DNA from: Siphonodentalium dalli
Lineage: Eukaryota; Mollusca; Scaphopoda; Gadilida; Siphonodentaliidae
NCBI GenBank assembly: GCA_032622095.1
Contig: CP136062.1
Coordinates: 158,652,875-158,716,874 of the forward strand
Direction of reading: 5' to 3'
DNA length: 64,000 nucleotides
Shown here: piece by piece, positions 17,161 through 31,791 of the stretch
Position numbering within the stretch: the first letter of the stretch is position 1
How the letters are laid out: each line of letters opens with the position of its first letter
Translations under genes and position numbers: made by a program
Notes under the pieces: generated by a model
The model's database searches: none
Told to the model about the DNA's origin: nothing
The model's input: only the letters and a program-made list of their open reading frames with translations

Positions 17161-19500
17161 CTATAGAAGATATCATATTACAGTATGATGCTATACGAGA
17201 TATCATATTACAGTATAATGCTATACGAGATATCATATTACGGTATAATGCTATAGGAGATATCATATTGCGGTATAATGCTATAGGAGATATCATATTA
17301 CAGTATAATGCTATACGAGATATCATATTACGGTATAATGCTATAGGAGATATCATATTACGGTATAATGCTATAGGAGATATCATATTACAGTATAATG
17401 CTTTACGATATATCATATTACGGTTTAATGCTATAGGAGATATCATATTACGGTATAATGCTATAGGAGATATCATATTACGGTATAATGCTATACGAGA
17501 TATCATATTACGGTATAATGCTATAGAGGATATCATATTACGGTATAATGCTATAGAAGATATCATATTACGGTTTAATGCTATAGGAGATATCATATTA
17601 CGGTATAATGTTAAAGGAGATATCATATTACGGTATAATGCTATAGGAGATATCATATTACGGTATAATGTTATAGGAGATATCATATTACGGTATAATG
17701 CTATAGGAGATATCATATTACGGTATAATGCTATAGGAGATATCATATTACGGTATAATGCTATACGAGATATCATATTACGGTATAATGCTATATGAGA
17801 TATCATATTACGGTATAATGCTATAGGAGATATCATATTACAGTATAATGCTATAGGAGATATCATATTACGGTATACTGCTATAGGAGATATCATATTA
17901 CGGTATACTGCTATAGGAGATAACATATTACGGTATAATGCTGTAGGAGATATCATATTACGGTTTAATGCTATACGAGATATCATATTACGGTATAATG
18001 CTATAGGAGATATCATATTACGGTATAATGCTATAGGAGATATCATATTACGATATAATGCTATAGGAGATATCATATTACGGTATAATGCTATAGGAGA
18101 TATCATATTACGGTATAATGCTATAGGAGATATCATATTACGGTATAATGCTATAGTAGATATCATATTACGATATAATGCTATAGGAGATATCATATTA
18201 CGGTATAATGCTATATGAGATATCATATTACGGTATAATGCTATACGAGATATCATATTACGGTATAATGCTATACGAGATATCATATTACGGTATATTG
18301 CTATAGGAGATATCATATTACGGTATAATGCTATAGGAGATATCATATTACGGTATAATGCTATAGGAGATATCATATTACGGTTTAATGCTATACGAGA
18401 TATCATATTACGGTTTAATGCTATACGAGATATCATATTACGGTATAATGCTATAGAAGATATCATATTACGGTATAATGCTATAGGATATATCATATTA
18501 CAGTATAATGCTATACGAGATATCATATTACGGTATAATGCTATACGAGATATCATATTACGGTATAATGCTATAGGAGATATCATATTACGGTATAATG
18601 CTATAGGAGATATCATATTACGGTATAATGCTATAGAAGATATCATATTACGGTATAATGCTATACAAGATATCATATTACAGTATAATGCTATAGGAGA
18701 TATCATATTACGATATAATGCTATAGGGGATATCATATTACGGTATAATGCTATAGGAGATATCATATTACGGTATAATGCTATAGGAGATATCATATTA
18801 CGGTATAATGCTATAGAAGATATCATATTACGGTATAATGCTATACAAGATATCATATTACAGTATAATGATATAGGAGATATCATATTACGATATAATG
18901 CTATAGGGGATATCATATTACGGTATAATGCTATAGGAGATATCATATTACGGTTTAATGCTATAGAAGATATCATATTACGGTATAATGCTATAGGAGA
19001 TATCATATTACGGTATAATGCTATAGGAGATATCATATTACGGTATAATGCTATATGAGATATCATATTACGGTATAATGCTATACGAGATATCATATTA
19101 CGGTATAATGCTATACGAGATATCATATTACGGTATATTGCTATAGGAGATATCATATTACGGTATAATGTTATAGGAGATATCATATTACGGTATAATG
19201 CTATAGGAGATATCATACTACGGTATAATGCTATAGGAGATATCATATTACGGTATAATGCTATACGAGATATACTATTACGGTATAATGCTATATGAGA
19301 TATCATATTACGGTATAATGCTATAGGAGATATCATATTACAGTATAATGCTATAGGAGATATCATATTACGGTATACTGCTATAGGAGATATCATATTA
19401 CGGTATACTGCTATAGGAGATAACATATTACGGTATAATGCTATAGGAGATATCATATTACGGTTTAATGCTATACGAGATATCATATTACGGTATAATG
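17161..19500. repeat. Second type of satellite higher-order block, copy 2
   Basis: It matches 601-3480 by order of marker monomers. An 11-monomer deletion (330 bp) lies near 17521-17550, where a unique 'ctatagagga' monomer marks the probable recombination junction. Confidence 0.6.
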
Positions 19501-19710
19501 CTATAGGAGATATCATATTACGGTATAATGCTATTGGAGATATCATATTACGATATAATGCTATAGGAGATATCATATTACGGTATAATGCTATAGGAGA
19601 TATCATATTACGGTATAATGCTATAGGATATATCATATTACAGTATAATGCTATACGAGATATCATATTACGGTATAATGCTATACGAGATATCATATTA
19701 CGGTATAATG

Positions 19711-22380
19711 CTATACGAGATATCATATTACAGTATGATGCTATACGAGATATCATATTACAGTATAATGCTATACGAGATATCATATTACGGTATAATG
19801 CTATAGGAGATATCATATTGCGGTATAATGCTATAGGAGATATCATATTACAGTATAATGCTATACGAGATATCATATTACGGTATAATGCTATAGGAGA
19901 TATCATATTACGGTATAATGCTATAGGAGATATCATATTACAGTATAATGCTTTACGATATATCATATTACGGTTTAATGCTATAGGAGATATCATATTA
20001 CGGTATAATGCTATAGGAGATATCATATTACGGTATAATGCTATACGAGATATCATATTACGGTATAATGCTATAGAAGATATCATATTATGGTATAATG
20101 CTATAGGAGATATCATATTACGGTATAATGCTATAGGAGATATCATATTACGGTATAATGCTATAGGAGATATCATATTACGGTATAATGCTATAGGAGA
20201 TATCATATTACGGTATAATGCTATAGGAGATATCATATTACGGTATAATGCTATATGAGATATCATATTATGGTATAATGCTATAGGAGATATCATATTA
20301 CAGTATAATGCTATACGAGATATCATATTACGGTATAATGCTATACGAGATATCATATTACGGTTTAATGCTATAGGAGATATCATATTACAGTTTAATG
20401 CTATACGAGATATCATATTACGGTATAATGCTATAGAAGATATCATATTACGGTTTAATGCTATAGGAGATATCATATTACGGTATAATGTTAAAGGAGA
20501 TATCATATTACGGTATAATGCTATAGGAGATATCATATTACGGTATAATGTTATAGGAGATATCATATTACGGTATAATGCTATAGGAGATATCATATTA
20601 CGGTATAATGCTATAGGAGATATCATATTACGGTATAATGCTATACGAGATATTATATTACGGTATAATGCTATATGAGATATCATATTACGGTATAATG
20701 CTATAGGAGATATCATATTACAGTATAATGCTATAGGAGATATCATATTACGGTATACTACTATAGGAGATATCATATTACGGTATACTGCTATAGGAGA
20801 TAACATATTACGGTATAATGCTGTAGGAGATATCATATTACGGTTTAATGCTATACGAGATATCATATTACGGTATAATGCTATAGGAGATATCATATTA
20901 CGGTATAATGCTATAGGAGATATCATATTACGATATAATGCTATAGGAGATATCATATTACGGTATAATGCTATAGGAGATATCATATTACGGTATAATG
21001 CTATAGGAGATATCATATTACGGTATAATGCTATAGGAGATATCATATTACGGTATAATGCTATAGGAGATATCATATTACGGTATAATGCTATATGAGA
21101 TATCATATTACGGTATAATGCTATACGAGAAAACATATCACGGTATAATGCTATACGAGATATCATATTACGGTATATTGCTATAGGAGATATCATATTA
21201 CGGTATAATGCTATAGGAGATATCATATTACGGTATAATGCTATAGGAGATATCATATTACGGTTTAATGCTATACGAGATATCATATTACGGTTTAATG
21301 CTATACGAGATATCATATTACGGTATAATGCTATAGAAGATATCATATACGGTATAATGCTATAGGATATATCATATTACAGTATAATGCTATACGAGAT
21401 ATCATATTACGGTATAATGCTATACGAGATATCATATTACGGTATAATGCTATACGAGATATCATATTACGGTATAATGCTATAGGAGATATCATATTAC
21501 GGTATAATGCTATAGAAGATATCATATTACGGTATAATGCTATACAAGATATCATATTACAGTATAATGCTATAGGAGATATCATATTACGATATAATGC
21601 TATAGGGGATATCATATTACGGTATAATGCTATAGGAGATATCATATTACGGTATAATGCTATAGGAGATATCATATTACGGTATAATGCTATAGAAGAT
21701 ATCATATTACGGTATAATGCTATACAAGATATCATATTACAGTATAATGCTATAGGAGATATCATATTACGATATAATGATATAGGGGATATCATATTAC
21801 GGTATAATGCTATAGGAGATATCATATTACGGTTTAATGCTATAGAAGATATCATATTACGGTATAATGCTATAGGAGATATCATATTACGGTATAATTG
21901 CTATAGGAGATATCATATTACGGTATAATGCTATATGAGATATCATATTACGGTATAATGCTATACGAGATATCATATTACGGTATAATGCTATACGAGA
22001 TATCATATTACGGTATATTGCTATAGGAGATATCATATTACGGTATAATGTTATAGGAGATATCATATTACGGTATAATGCTATAGGAGATATCATACTA
22101 CGGTATAATGCTATAGGAGATATCATATTACGGTATAATGCTATACGAGATATACTATTACGGTATAATGCTATATGAGATATCATATTACGGTATAATG
22201 CTATAGGAGATATCATATTACAGTATAATGCTATAGGAGATATCATATTACGGTATACTGCTATAGGAGATATCATATTACGGTATACTGCTATAGGAGA
22301 TAACATATTACGGTATAATGCTATAGGAGATATCATATTACGGTTTAATGCTATACGAGATATCATATTACGGTATAATG
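19711..22380. repeat. Second type of satellite higher-order block, copy 3
   Basis: It carries the marker monomers 'ctttacgata' at 19951 and 'ttaaaggaga' at 20491 in the same context as 601-3480 (offset 19,110 bp for both). It spans the transition from the indel-free to the indel-bearing part of the array. Confidence 0.6.
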
Positions 22381-25300
22381 CTATAGGAGATATCATATTA
22401 CGGTATAATGCTATAGGAGATATCATATTACGGTATAATGCTATAGGAGATATCATATTACGATATAATGCTATAGGAGATATCATATTACGGTATAATG
22501 CTATAGGATATATCATATTACAGTATAATGCTATACGAGATATCATATTACGGTATAATGCTATACGAGATATCATATTACGGTATAATGCTATACGAGA
22601 TATCATATTACGGTATAATGCTATAGGAGATATCATATTACGGTATAATGCTATAGAAGATATCATATTACGGTATACATGCTATACAAGATATCATATT
22701 ACAGTATAATGCTATAGGAGATATCATATTACGGTATAATGCTATAGGGGATATCATATTACGGTATAATGCTATAGGAGATATCATATTACGGTATAAT
22801 GCTATACGAGATATCATATTACGGTATAATGCTATACGAGATATCATATTACGGTATAATGCTATAGGAGATATCATATTACGGTATAATGATATAGGAG
22901 ATATCATATTACGGTATAATGCTATAGGAGATATCATATTACGGTATAATGCTATAGGAGATATCATATTACGGTATAATGCTATTGGAGATATCATATT
23001 ACGGTATAATGCTATAGGAGATATCATATTACGGTATAATGCTATAGGAGATATCATATTACGGTATAATGCTATAGGAGATATCATATTACGGTATAAT
23101 GCTATAGGAGATATCATATTACGGTATAATGCTATAGGAGATATCATATTACGGTATAATGCTATAGGAGATATCATATTACGGTATAATGCTATAGAAG
23201 ATATCATATTACAGTATGATGCTATACGAGATATCATATTACAGTATAATGCTATACGAGATATCATATTACGGTATAATGCTATAGGAGATATCATATT
23301 GCGGTATAATGCTATAGGAGATATCATATTACAGTATAATGCTATACGAGATATCATATTACGGTATAATGCTATAGGAGATATAATATTACGGTATAAT
23401 GCTATAGGAGATATCATATTACAGTATAATGCTATACGATATATCATATTACGGTTTAATGCTATAGGAGATATCATATTACGGTATAATGCTATAGGAG
23501 ATATCATATTACGGTATAATGCTATACGAGATATCATATTACGGTATAATGCTATAGAAGATATCATATTATGGTATAATGCTATAGGAGATATCATATT
23601 ACGGTATAATGCTATAGGAGATATCATATTACGGTATAATGCTATAGGAGATATCATAATACGGTATAATGCTATAGGAGATATCATATTACGGTATAAT
23701 GCTATAGGAGATATCATATTACGGTATAATGCTATATGAGATATCATATTATGGTATAATGCTATAGGAGATATCATATTACAGTATAATGCTATACGAG
23801 ATATCATATTACGGTATAATGCTATACGAGATATCATATTACGGTTTAATGCTATAGGAGATATCATATTACAGTTTAATGCTATACGAGATATCATATT
23901 ACGGTATAATGCTATAGAAGATATCATATTACGGTTTAATGCTATAGGAGATATCATATTACGGTATAATGTTATAGGAGATATCATATTACGGTATAAT
24001 GCTATAGGAGATATCATGTTACGGTATAATGTTATAGGAGATATCATATTACGGTATAATGCTATAGGAGATATCATATTACGGTATAATGCTATAGGAG
24101 ATATCATATTACGGTATAATGCTATACGAGATATCATATTACGGTATAATGCTATATGAGATATCATATTACGGTATAATGCTATAGGAGATATCATATT
24201 ACAGTATAATGCTATAGGAGATATCATATTACGGTATACTGCTATAGGAGATATCATATTACGGTATACTGCTATAGGAGATAACATATTACGGTATAAT
24301 GCTGTAGGAGATATCATATTACGGTTTATAATGCTATACGAGATATCATATTACGGTATAATGCTATAGGAGATATCATATTACGGTATAATGCTATAGG
24401 AGATATCATATTACGATATAATGCTATAGGAGATATCATATTACGGTATAATGCTATAGGAGATATCATATTACGATATAATGCTATAGGAGATATCATA
24501 TTACGGTATAATGCTATAGGAGATATCATATTACGATATAATGCTATAGGAGATATCATATTACGGTATAATGCTATAGGAGATATCATATTACGGTATA
24601 ATGCTATACGAGATAACATATTACGGTATAATGCTATATGAGATATCATATTACGTATAATGCTATAGGAGATATCATATTACGGTATAATGCTATACGA
24701 GATATCATATTACGGTATAATGCTATAGGGAGATATCATATTACGGTATAATGCTATACGAGATATCATATTACGGTATAATGCTATAGGAGATATCATA
24801 TTACGGTATAATGCTATAGGAGATATCATATTACGGTATAATGCTATAGGAGATATCATATTACGGTTCAATGCTATACGAGATATCATATTACGGTTTA
24901 ATGCTATACGAGATATCATATTACGGTATAATGCTATAGAAGATATCATATTACGGTATAATGCTATAGGATATATCATATTACAGTATAATGCTATACG
25001 AGATATCATATTACGGTATAATGCTATACGAGATATCATATTACGGTATAATGCAATAGGAGATATCATATTACGGTATAATGCTATACGAGATATCATA
25101 TTACGGTATAATGCTATAGGAGATATCATATTACGGTATAATGCTATACAAGATATCATATTACGGTATAATGCTATAGAAGATATCATATTACGGTATA
25201 ATGCTATAGGGGATATCATATTACGGTATAATGCTATAGGAGATATCATATTACGGTATAATGCTATTGGAGATATCATATTACGGTATAATGCTATAGG

Positions 25301-28300
25301 AGATATCATATTACGGTATAATGCTATAGGAGATATCATATTACGGTATAATGCTATAGGAGATATCATATTACGGTATAATGCTATAGGAGATATCATA
25401 TTACGGTATAATGCTATAGGAGATATCATATTACGGTATAATGCTATAGGAGATATCATATTACGGTATAATGCTATAGAAGATATCATATTACAGTATG
25501 ATGCTATACGAGATATCATATTACAGTATAATGCTATACGAGATATCATATTACGGTATAATGCTATAGGAGATATCATATTACGGTATAATGCTATAGG
25601 AGATATCATATTACAGTATAATGCTATACGAGATATCATATTACGGTATAATGCTATAGGAGATATCATATTACGGTATAATGCTATAGGAGATATCATG
25701 TTACAGTATAATGCTATACGATATATCATATTACGGTTTAATACTATAGGAGATATCATATTACAGTATAATGCTATACGAGATATCATATTACGGTTTA
25801 ATGCTATACGAGATATCATATTACGGTATAATGCTATAGGAGATATCATATTACGGTATAATGCTATAGGAGATATCATATTACGATATAATGCTATAGG
25901 AGATATCATATTACGGTATAATGCTATAGGAGATATCATATTACGGTATAATGCTATACGAGATATCATATTACGGTATAATGCTATAGAAGATATCATA
26001 TTATGGTATAATGCTATAGGAGATATCATATTACGGTATAATGCTATAGGAGATATCATATTACGGTATAATGCTATAGGAGATATCATATTACGGTATA
26101 ATGCTATATGAGATATCATATTACGGTATAATGCTATAGGAGATATCATATTACGGTATAATGCTATATGAGATATCATATTATGGTATAATGCTATAGG
26201 AGATATCATATTACAGTATAATGCTATACGAGATATCATATTACGGTATAATGCTATAGGATATATCATATTACGGTATAATGCTATAGGAGATATCATT
26301 TTACGGTTTAATGCTATAGGAGATATCATATTACGGTATAATGCTATAGAAGATATCATATTACGGTTTAATGCTATAGGAGATATCATATACGGTTTAA
26401 TGCTATAGGAGATATCATATTACGGTTTAATGCTATAGGAGATATCATATTACGGTATAATACTATCAGAAGATATCATATTACGGTTTAATGCTATAGG
26501 AGATATCATATTACGGTATAATGCTATACGAGATATCATATTACGGTATAATGTTATAGGAGATATCATATTACGTATAATGCTATAGGAGATATCATAT
26601 TACAGTATAATGCTATAGGAGATATCATATTACGGTATACTGCTATACGAGATATCATATTACGGTATACTGCTATAGGAGATAACATATTACGGTATAA
26701 TGCTATAGGAGATATCATATTACGGTTTAATGCTATACGAGATATCATATTACGGTATAATGCTATAGGAGATATCATATTACGGTATAATGCTATAGGA
26801 GATATCATATTACGATATAATGCTATAGGAGATATCATATTACGGTATAATGCTATAGGAGATATCATATTACGGTATAATGCTATAGGAGGTATCATAT
26901 TACGGTATAATGCTATAGGAGATATCATATTACGGTATAATGCTATAGGAGATATCATATTACGGTATAATGCTATATGAGATATCATATTACGGTATAA
27001 TGCTATACGAGATATCATATTACGGTATAATGCTATACGAGATATCATATTACGGTATATTGCTATAGGAGATATCATATTACGGTATAATGCTATAGGA
27101 GATATCATATTAACGGTATAATGCTATAGGAGATATCATATTACGGTTTAATGCTATACGAGATATCATATTACGGTTTAATGCTATACGAGATATCATA
27201 TTACGGTATAATGCTATAGAAGATATCATATTACGGTATAATGCTATAGGATATATCATATTACAGTATAATGCTATACGAGATATCATATTACGGTATA
27301 ATGCTATACGAGATATCATATTACGGTATAATGCTATACGAGATATCATATTACGGTATAATGCTATAGGAGATATCATATTACGGTATAATGCTATAGA
27401 AGATATCATATTACGGTATAATGCTATACAAGATATCATATTACAGTATAATGCTATACAAGATATCATATTACGGTATAATGCTATAGGAGATATCATA
27501 TTACGGTATAATGCTATAGGAGATATCATATTACGGTATAATGCTATACGAGATATCATATTACGGTTTAATGCCATACGAGATATCATATTACGGTTTA
27601 ATGCTATAGAAGATATCATATTACGGTATAATGCTATAGGAGATATCATATTACGGTATAATGCTATAGGAGATATCATATTACGGTATAATGCTATACG
27701 AGATATCATATTACGGTTTAATGCTATACGAGATATCATATTACGGTTTAATGCTATACGAGATATCATATTACGGTATAATGCTATAGAAGATATCATA
27801 TTACGGTATAATGCTATAGGAGATATCATATTACGGTATAATGCTATACGAGATATCATATTACGGTATAATGCTATAGGAGATATCATATTACGGTATA
27901 ATGCTATACGAGATATCATATTACGGTATAATGCTATAGAAGATATCATATTACGGTATAACGCTATAGGAGATATCATATTACGGTATAATGCTATAGG
28001 AGATATCATATTATGGTATAATGATATAGGAGATATCATATTACGGTATAATGATATAGGAGATATCATATTACGGTATAATGCTATAGGAGATATCATA
28101 TTACGGTATACTGCTATAGGAGATATCATATTACGGTATAATGCTATTGGATATATCATATTACAGTATAAAGCTATACGAGATATCATATTACGGTATA
28201 ATGCTATACGAGATATTCATATTACGGTATAATGCTATAGGAGATATCATATTACGGTATAATGCTATAGAAGATATCATATTACGGTATAATGCTATAC

Positions 28301-31300
28301 AAGATATAATATTACAGTATAATGATATAGGAGATATCATATTACGGTATAATGCTATAGGGGATATCATTACGGTATAATGCTATAGGAGATATCATAT
28401 TACGGTATAATGCTATAGGAGATATCATATTACGGTATAATTCTATACGAGATATCATATTACGGTATAATGCTATAGGAGATATCATATTACGGTATAA
28501 TGCTATTGCAGATATCATATTAAGGTATAATGCTATACGAGATATCATATTACGGTATAATGTTATAGGAGATATCATATTACGGTATAATGCTATAGGA
28601 GATATCATATTACGGTATAATGCTATAGGAGATATCATATTACGGTATAATGCTATAGGAGATATCATATTACGGTATAATGCTATACGAGATATCATAT
28701 TACGGTATAATGCTATAGGAGATATCATATTACGGTATAATGCTATACGAGATATCATATTACGGTATAATGCTATAGGAGATATCATATTACGGTATAA
28801 TGCTATAGGAGATATCATATTACGGTATAATGCTATAGGAGATATCATATTACGGTATAATGCTATAGGAGATATCATATTACGGTATAATGCTATACGA
28901 GATATCATATTACGGTATAATGCTATAGGATATATCATATTACGGTATAATGCTATACGAGATATCATATTACGGTAAAAATGCTATAGAAGATATCATA
29001 TTACGGTATAATGCTATAGGAGATATCATATTACGGTATAATGCTATACGAGATATATTACGGTTTAATGCTATACGAGATATCATATTACGGTATAATG
29101 CTATACGAGATATCATATTATGGTATAATGCTATAGGAGATATCATATTACGTTTAATGCTATAGGAGATATCATATTACGGTATACTGCTATAGGAGAT
29201 ATCATATTACGGTATACTGCTATAGGAGATAACATATTACGGTATAATGCTATAGGAGATATCATATTACGGTTTAATGCTATACGAGATATCATATTAC
29301 GGTATAATGCTATAGGAGATATCATATTACGGTATAATGCTATAGGAGATATCATATTACGGTATAATGCTATAGGAGATATCATATTACGGTATAATGC
29401 TATAGGAGATATCATATTACGGTATAATGCTAAAGGAGATATCATATTACGGTATAATGCTAAAGGAGATATCATATTACGGTATAATGCTATAGGAGAT
29501 ATCATATTATGGTATAATGCTATAGGAGATATCATATTACGGTATAATGCTATATGAGATATCATATTACGGTATAATGCTATAACGAGATATCATATTA
29601 CGGTATAATGCTATACGAGATATCATATTACGGTATAATGCTATAGGAGATATCATATTACGGTATATTGCTATAGGAGATATCATATTACGGTATAATG
29701 CTATAGGAGATATCATATTACGGTTTAATGCTATACGAGATATCATATTACGGTTTAATGCTATAGAAGATATCATATACAGTATAATGCTATAGGAGAT
29801 ATCATATTACGGTATAATGCTATACGAGATATCATATTACGGTTTAATGCTATACGAGATATCATATTACGGTTTAATGCTATACGAGATATCATATTAC
29901 GGTATAATGCTATAGAAGATATCATATTACGGTATAATGCTATAGGAGATATCATATTACGGTATAATGCTATACGAGATATCATATTACGGTATAATGC
30001 TATAGAAGATATCATATTACGGTATAACGCTATAGGAGATATCATATTACGGTATAATGCTATAGGAGATATCATATTATGGTATAATGATATAGGAGAT
30101 ATCATATTACGGTATAATGATATAGGAGATATCATATTACGGTATAATGCTATAGGAGATATCATATTACGGTATACTGCTATAGGAGATATCATATTAC
30201 GGTATAATGCTATTGGATATATCATATTACAGTATAATGCTATACGATATATCATATTACGGTATAATGCTATACGAGATATCATATTACGGTATAATGC
30301 TATAGGAGATATCATATTACGGTATAATGCTATAGAAGATATCATATTACGGTATAATGCTATACAAGATATCATATTACAGTATAATGATATAGGAGAT
30401 ATCATATTACGGTATAATGCTATAGGGGATATCATTACGGTATAATGCTATAGGAGATATCATATTACGGTATAATGCTATAGGAGATATCATATTACGG
30501 TATAATGCTATACGAGATATCATATTACGGTATAATGCTATAGGAGATATCATATTACGGTATAATGCTATTGGAGATATCATATTAAGGTATAATGCTA
30601 TACGAGATATCATATTACGGTATAATGTTATAGGAGATATCATATTACGGTATAATGCTATAGGAGATATCATATTACGGTATAATGCTATAGGAGATAT
30701 CATATTACGGTATAATGCTATAGGAGATATCATATTACGGTATAATGCTATACGAGATATCATATTACGGTATAATGCTATAGGAGATATCATATTACGG
30801 TATAATGCTATACGAGATATCATATTACGGTATAATGCTATAGGAGATATCATATTACGGTGTAATACTATAGGAGATATCATATTACGGTATAATGCTA
30901 TACGAGATATCATATTACGGTATAATGCTATAGGATATATCATATTACGGTATAATGCTATACGAGATATCATATTACGGTATAATGCTATAGAAGATAT
31001 CATATTACGGTATAATGCTATAGGAGATATCATATTACGGTATAATGCTATACGAGATATATTACGGTTTAATGCTATACGAGATATCATATTACGGTAT
31101 AATGCTATACGAGATATCATATTATGGTATAATGCTATAGGAGATATCATATTACGGTTTAATGCTATAGGAGATATCATATTACGGTATACTGCTATAG
31201 GAGATATCATATTACGGTATACTGCTATAGGAGATAACATATTACGGTATAATGCTATAGGAGATATCATATTACGGTTTAATGCTATACGAGATATCAT

Positions 31301-31691
31301 ATTACGGTATAATGCTATAGGAGATATCATATTACGGTATAATGCTATAGGAGATATCATATTACGGTATAATGCTATAGGAGATATCATATTACGGTAT
31401 AATGCTATAGGAGATATCATATTACGGTATAATGCTATAGGAGATATCATATTAAGGTATAATGCTATAGGAGATATCATATTACGGTATAATGCTATAG
31501 GAGATATCATATTACGGTATAATGATATATGAGATATCATATTACGGTATAATGCTATACGAGATATCATATTACGGTATAATGCTATAGAAGATATCAT
31601 ATTACGGTATAATGCTATAGGATATATCATATTACAGTATAATGCTATACGAGATATCATATTACGGTATAATGCTATACGAGATATCATA
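21331..31691. repeat. Degraded part of the satellite with small indels
   Basis: The same 30-bp monomer continues, but about twenty monomers carry 1-3 bp insertions or deletions. Examples are near 21349, 21898, 22677, 24328, 24655, 24729, 26390, 26467, 27112, 28215, 28370, 28978, 29053, 29584, 29779, 30434 and 31057. Some indels recur at about 2.0-2.06 kb spacing (28361 and 30426; 29050 and 31054), so they were copied by later segmental duplication. The pattern resembles the less homogenised edge of a satellite array. Confidence 0.85.
22200..26525. repeat. Satellite higher-order block, copy C
   Basis: This is a third, indel-bearing version of blocks A and B. Its offset to copy B is about 9,600-9,700 bp. 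Its two 'cagtatgatg' monomers are 2,282 bp apart, which is 76 monomers plus net indels. 'caataggaga' recurs near 25051. Boundaries are approximate. Confidence 0.65.
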
Positions 31692-31791
31692 NNNNNNNNN
31701 NNNNNNNNNNNNNNNNNNNNNNNNNNNNNNNNNNNNNNNNNNNNNNNNNNNNNNNNNNNNNNNNNNNNNNNNNNNNNNNNNNNNNNNNNNN
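31692..31791. other. Assembly gap (100 N)
   Basis: Exactly 100 Ns, the conventional placeholder for a gap of unknown size, separate the satellite from unrelated sequence. The true right edge of the satellite is therefore not present, and adjacency of the two sides depends on scaffolding. Confidence 0.99.

Larger units (their letters stand above)
1..21330. repeat. Length-homogeneous part of the satellite (no indels)
   Basis: All 711 consecutive monomers here are exactly 30 bp, so the phase never slips. Only substitutions are seen. The first length change is at about 21349, where one T of the 'atatta' segment is missing. This looks like the homogenised interior of a satellite. The alternative explanations are consensus polishing in the assembly or selection on length (nucleosome phasing or a reading frame). 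Confidence 0.9.
8096..21346 (-). other. 4,416-codon open frame in the satellite, probably not a gene
   Basis: On the minus strand the monomer reads as the decapeptide MISPIALYRN. This frame stays open for 13,251 bp and ends at a TGA (8096-8098) made by one TTA-to-TGA change; below it the frame is again open to the window edge. In this frame only 4 of the 90 possible single substitutions of the consensus create a stop, and the monomer length is a multiple of three, so a very long frame is expected without selection. Most variant monomers change the amino acid (P to R, S, H, C or T; Y to N; R to C or H). No promoter, signal peptide, non-repeat domain or defined start is visible, and indels break the frame above 21346. 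I list it because of its size, not because I believe it is translated. Confidence 0.1.
1..31691. repeat. 30-bp satellite DNA array, about 1,056 monomers
   Basis: The whole interval is a head-to-tail array of one 30-bp monomer (about 30% GC). In the phase that starts at base 1 the monomer begins CTATAGGAGATATC and ends ATTACGGTATAATG. The core GATATCATATTA (monomer positions 9-20, containing an EcoRV site) is almost invariant. Changes cluster at positions 3-9 (agg, acg, atg, aga, aca, ggg forms) and 21-28 (cgg, cag, tgg, cga; tata, ttta, tact, tatg). The array starts before base 1 and stops in an assembly gap, so neither edge is seen. There are no spacers and no flanking direct repeats. Scale, AT-richness, strict period and internal block duplications are typical of centromeric or heterochromatic satellites; a centromere role is inference only. 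Confidence 0.98.

Noticed and set aside
21343-31690. Series of minus-strand MISPIALYRN frames above 21.3 kb
   Set aside because: They are the same satellite frame broken by indels, and the tails such as 'YSIIP' are frameshift ends. They are not separate genes.
1-31691. CRISPR array (regular 30-bp repeats)
   Set aside because: There are no unique spacers between the repeats and no cas genes. The repeats are directly adjacent, and the surroundings are eukaryotic in character.
1-31691. TATAATG in every monomer as a bacterial -10 promoter box
   Set aside because: It is part of the satellite consensus and has no matching -35 or downstream gene. The sequence context is eukaryotic.
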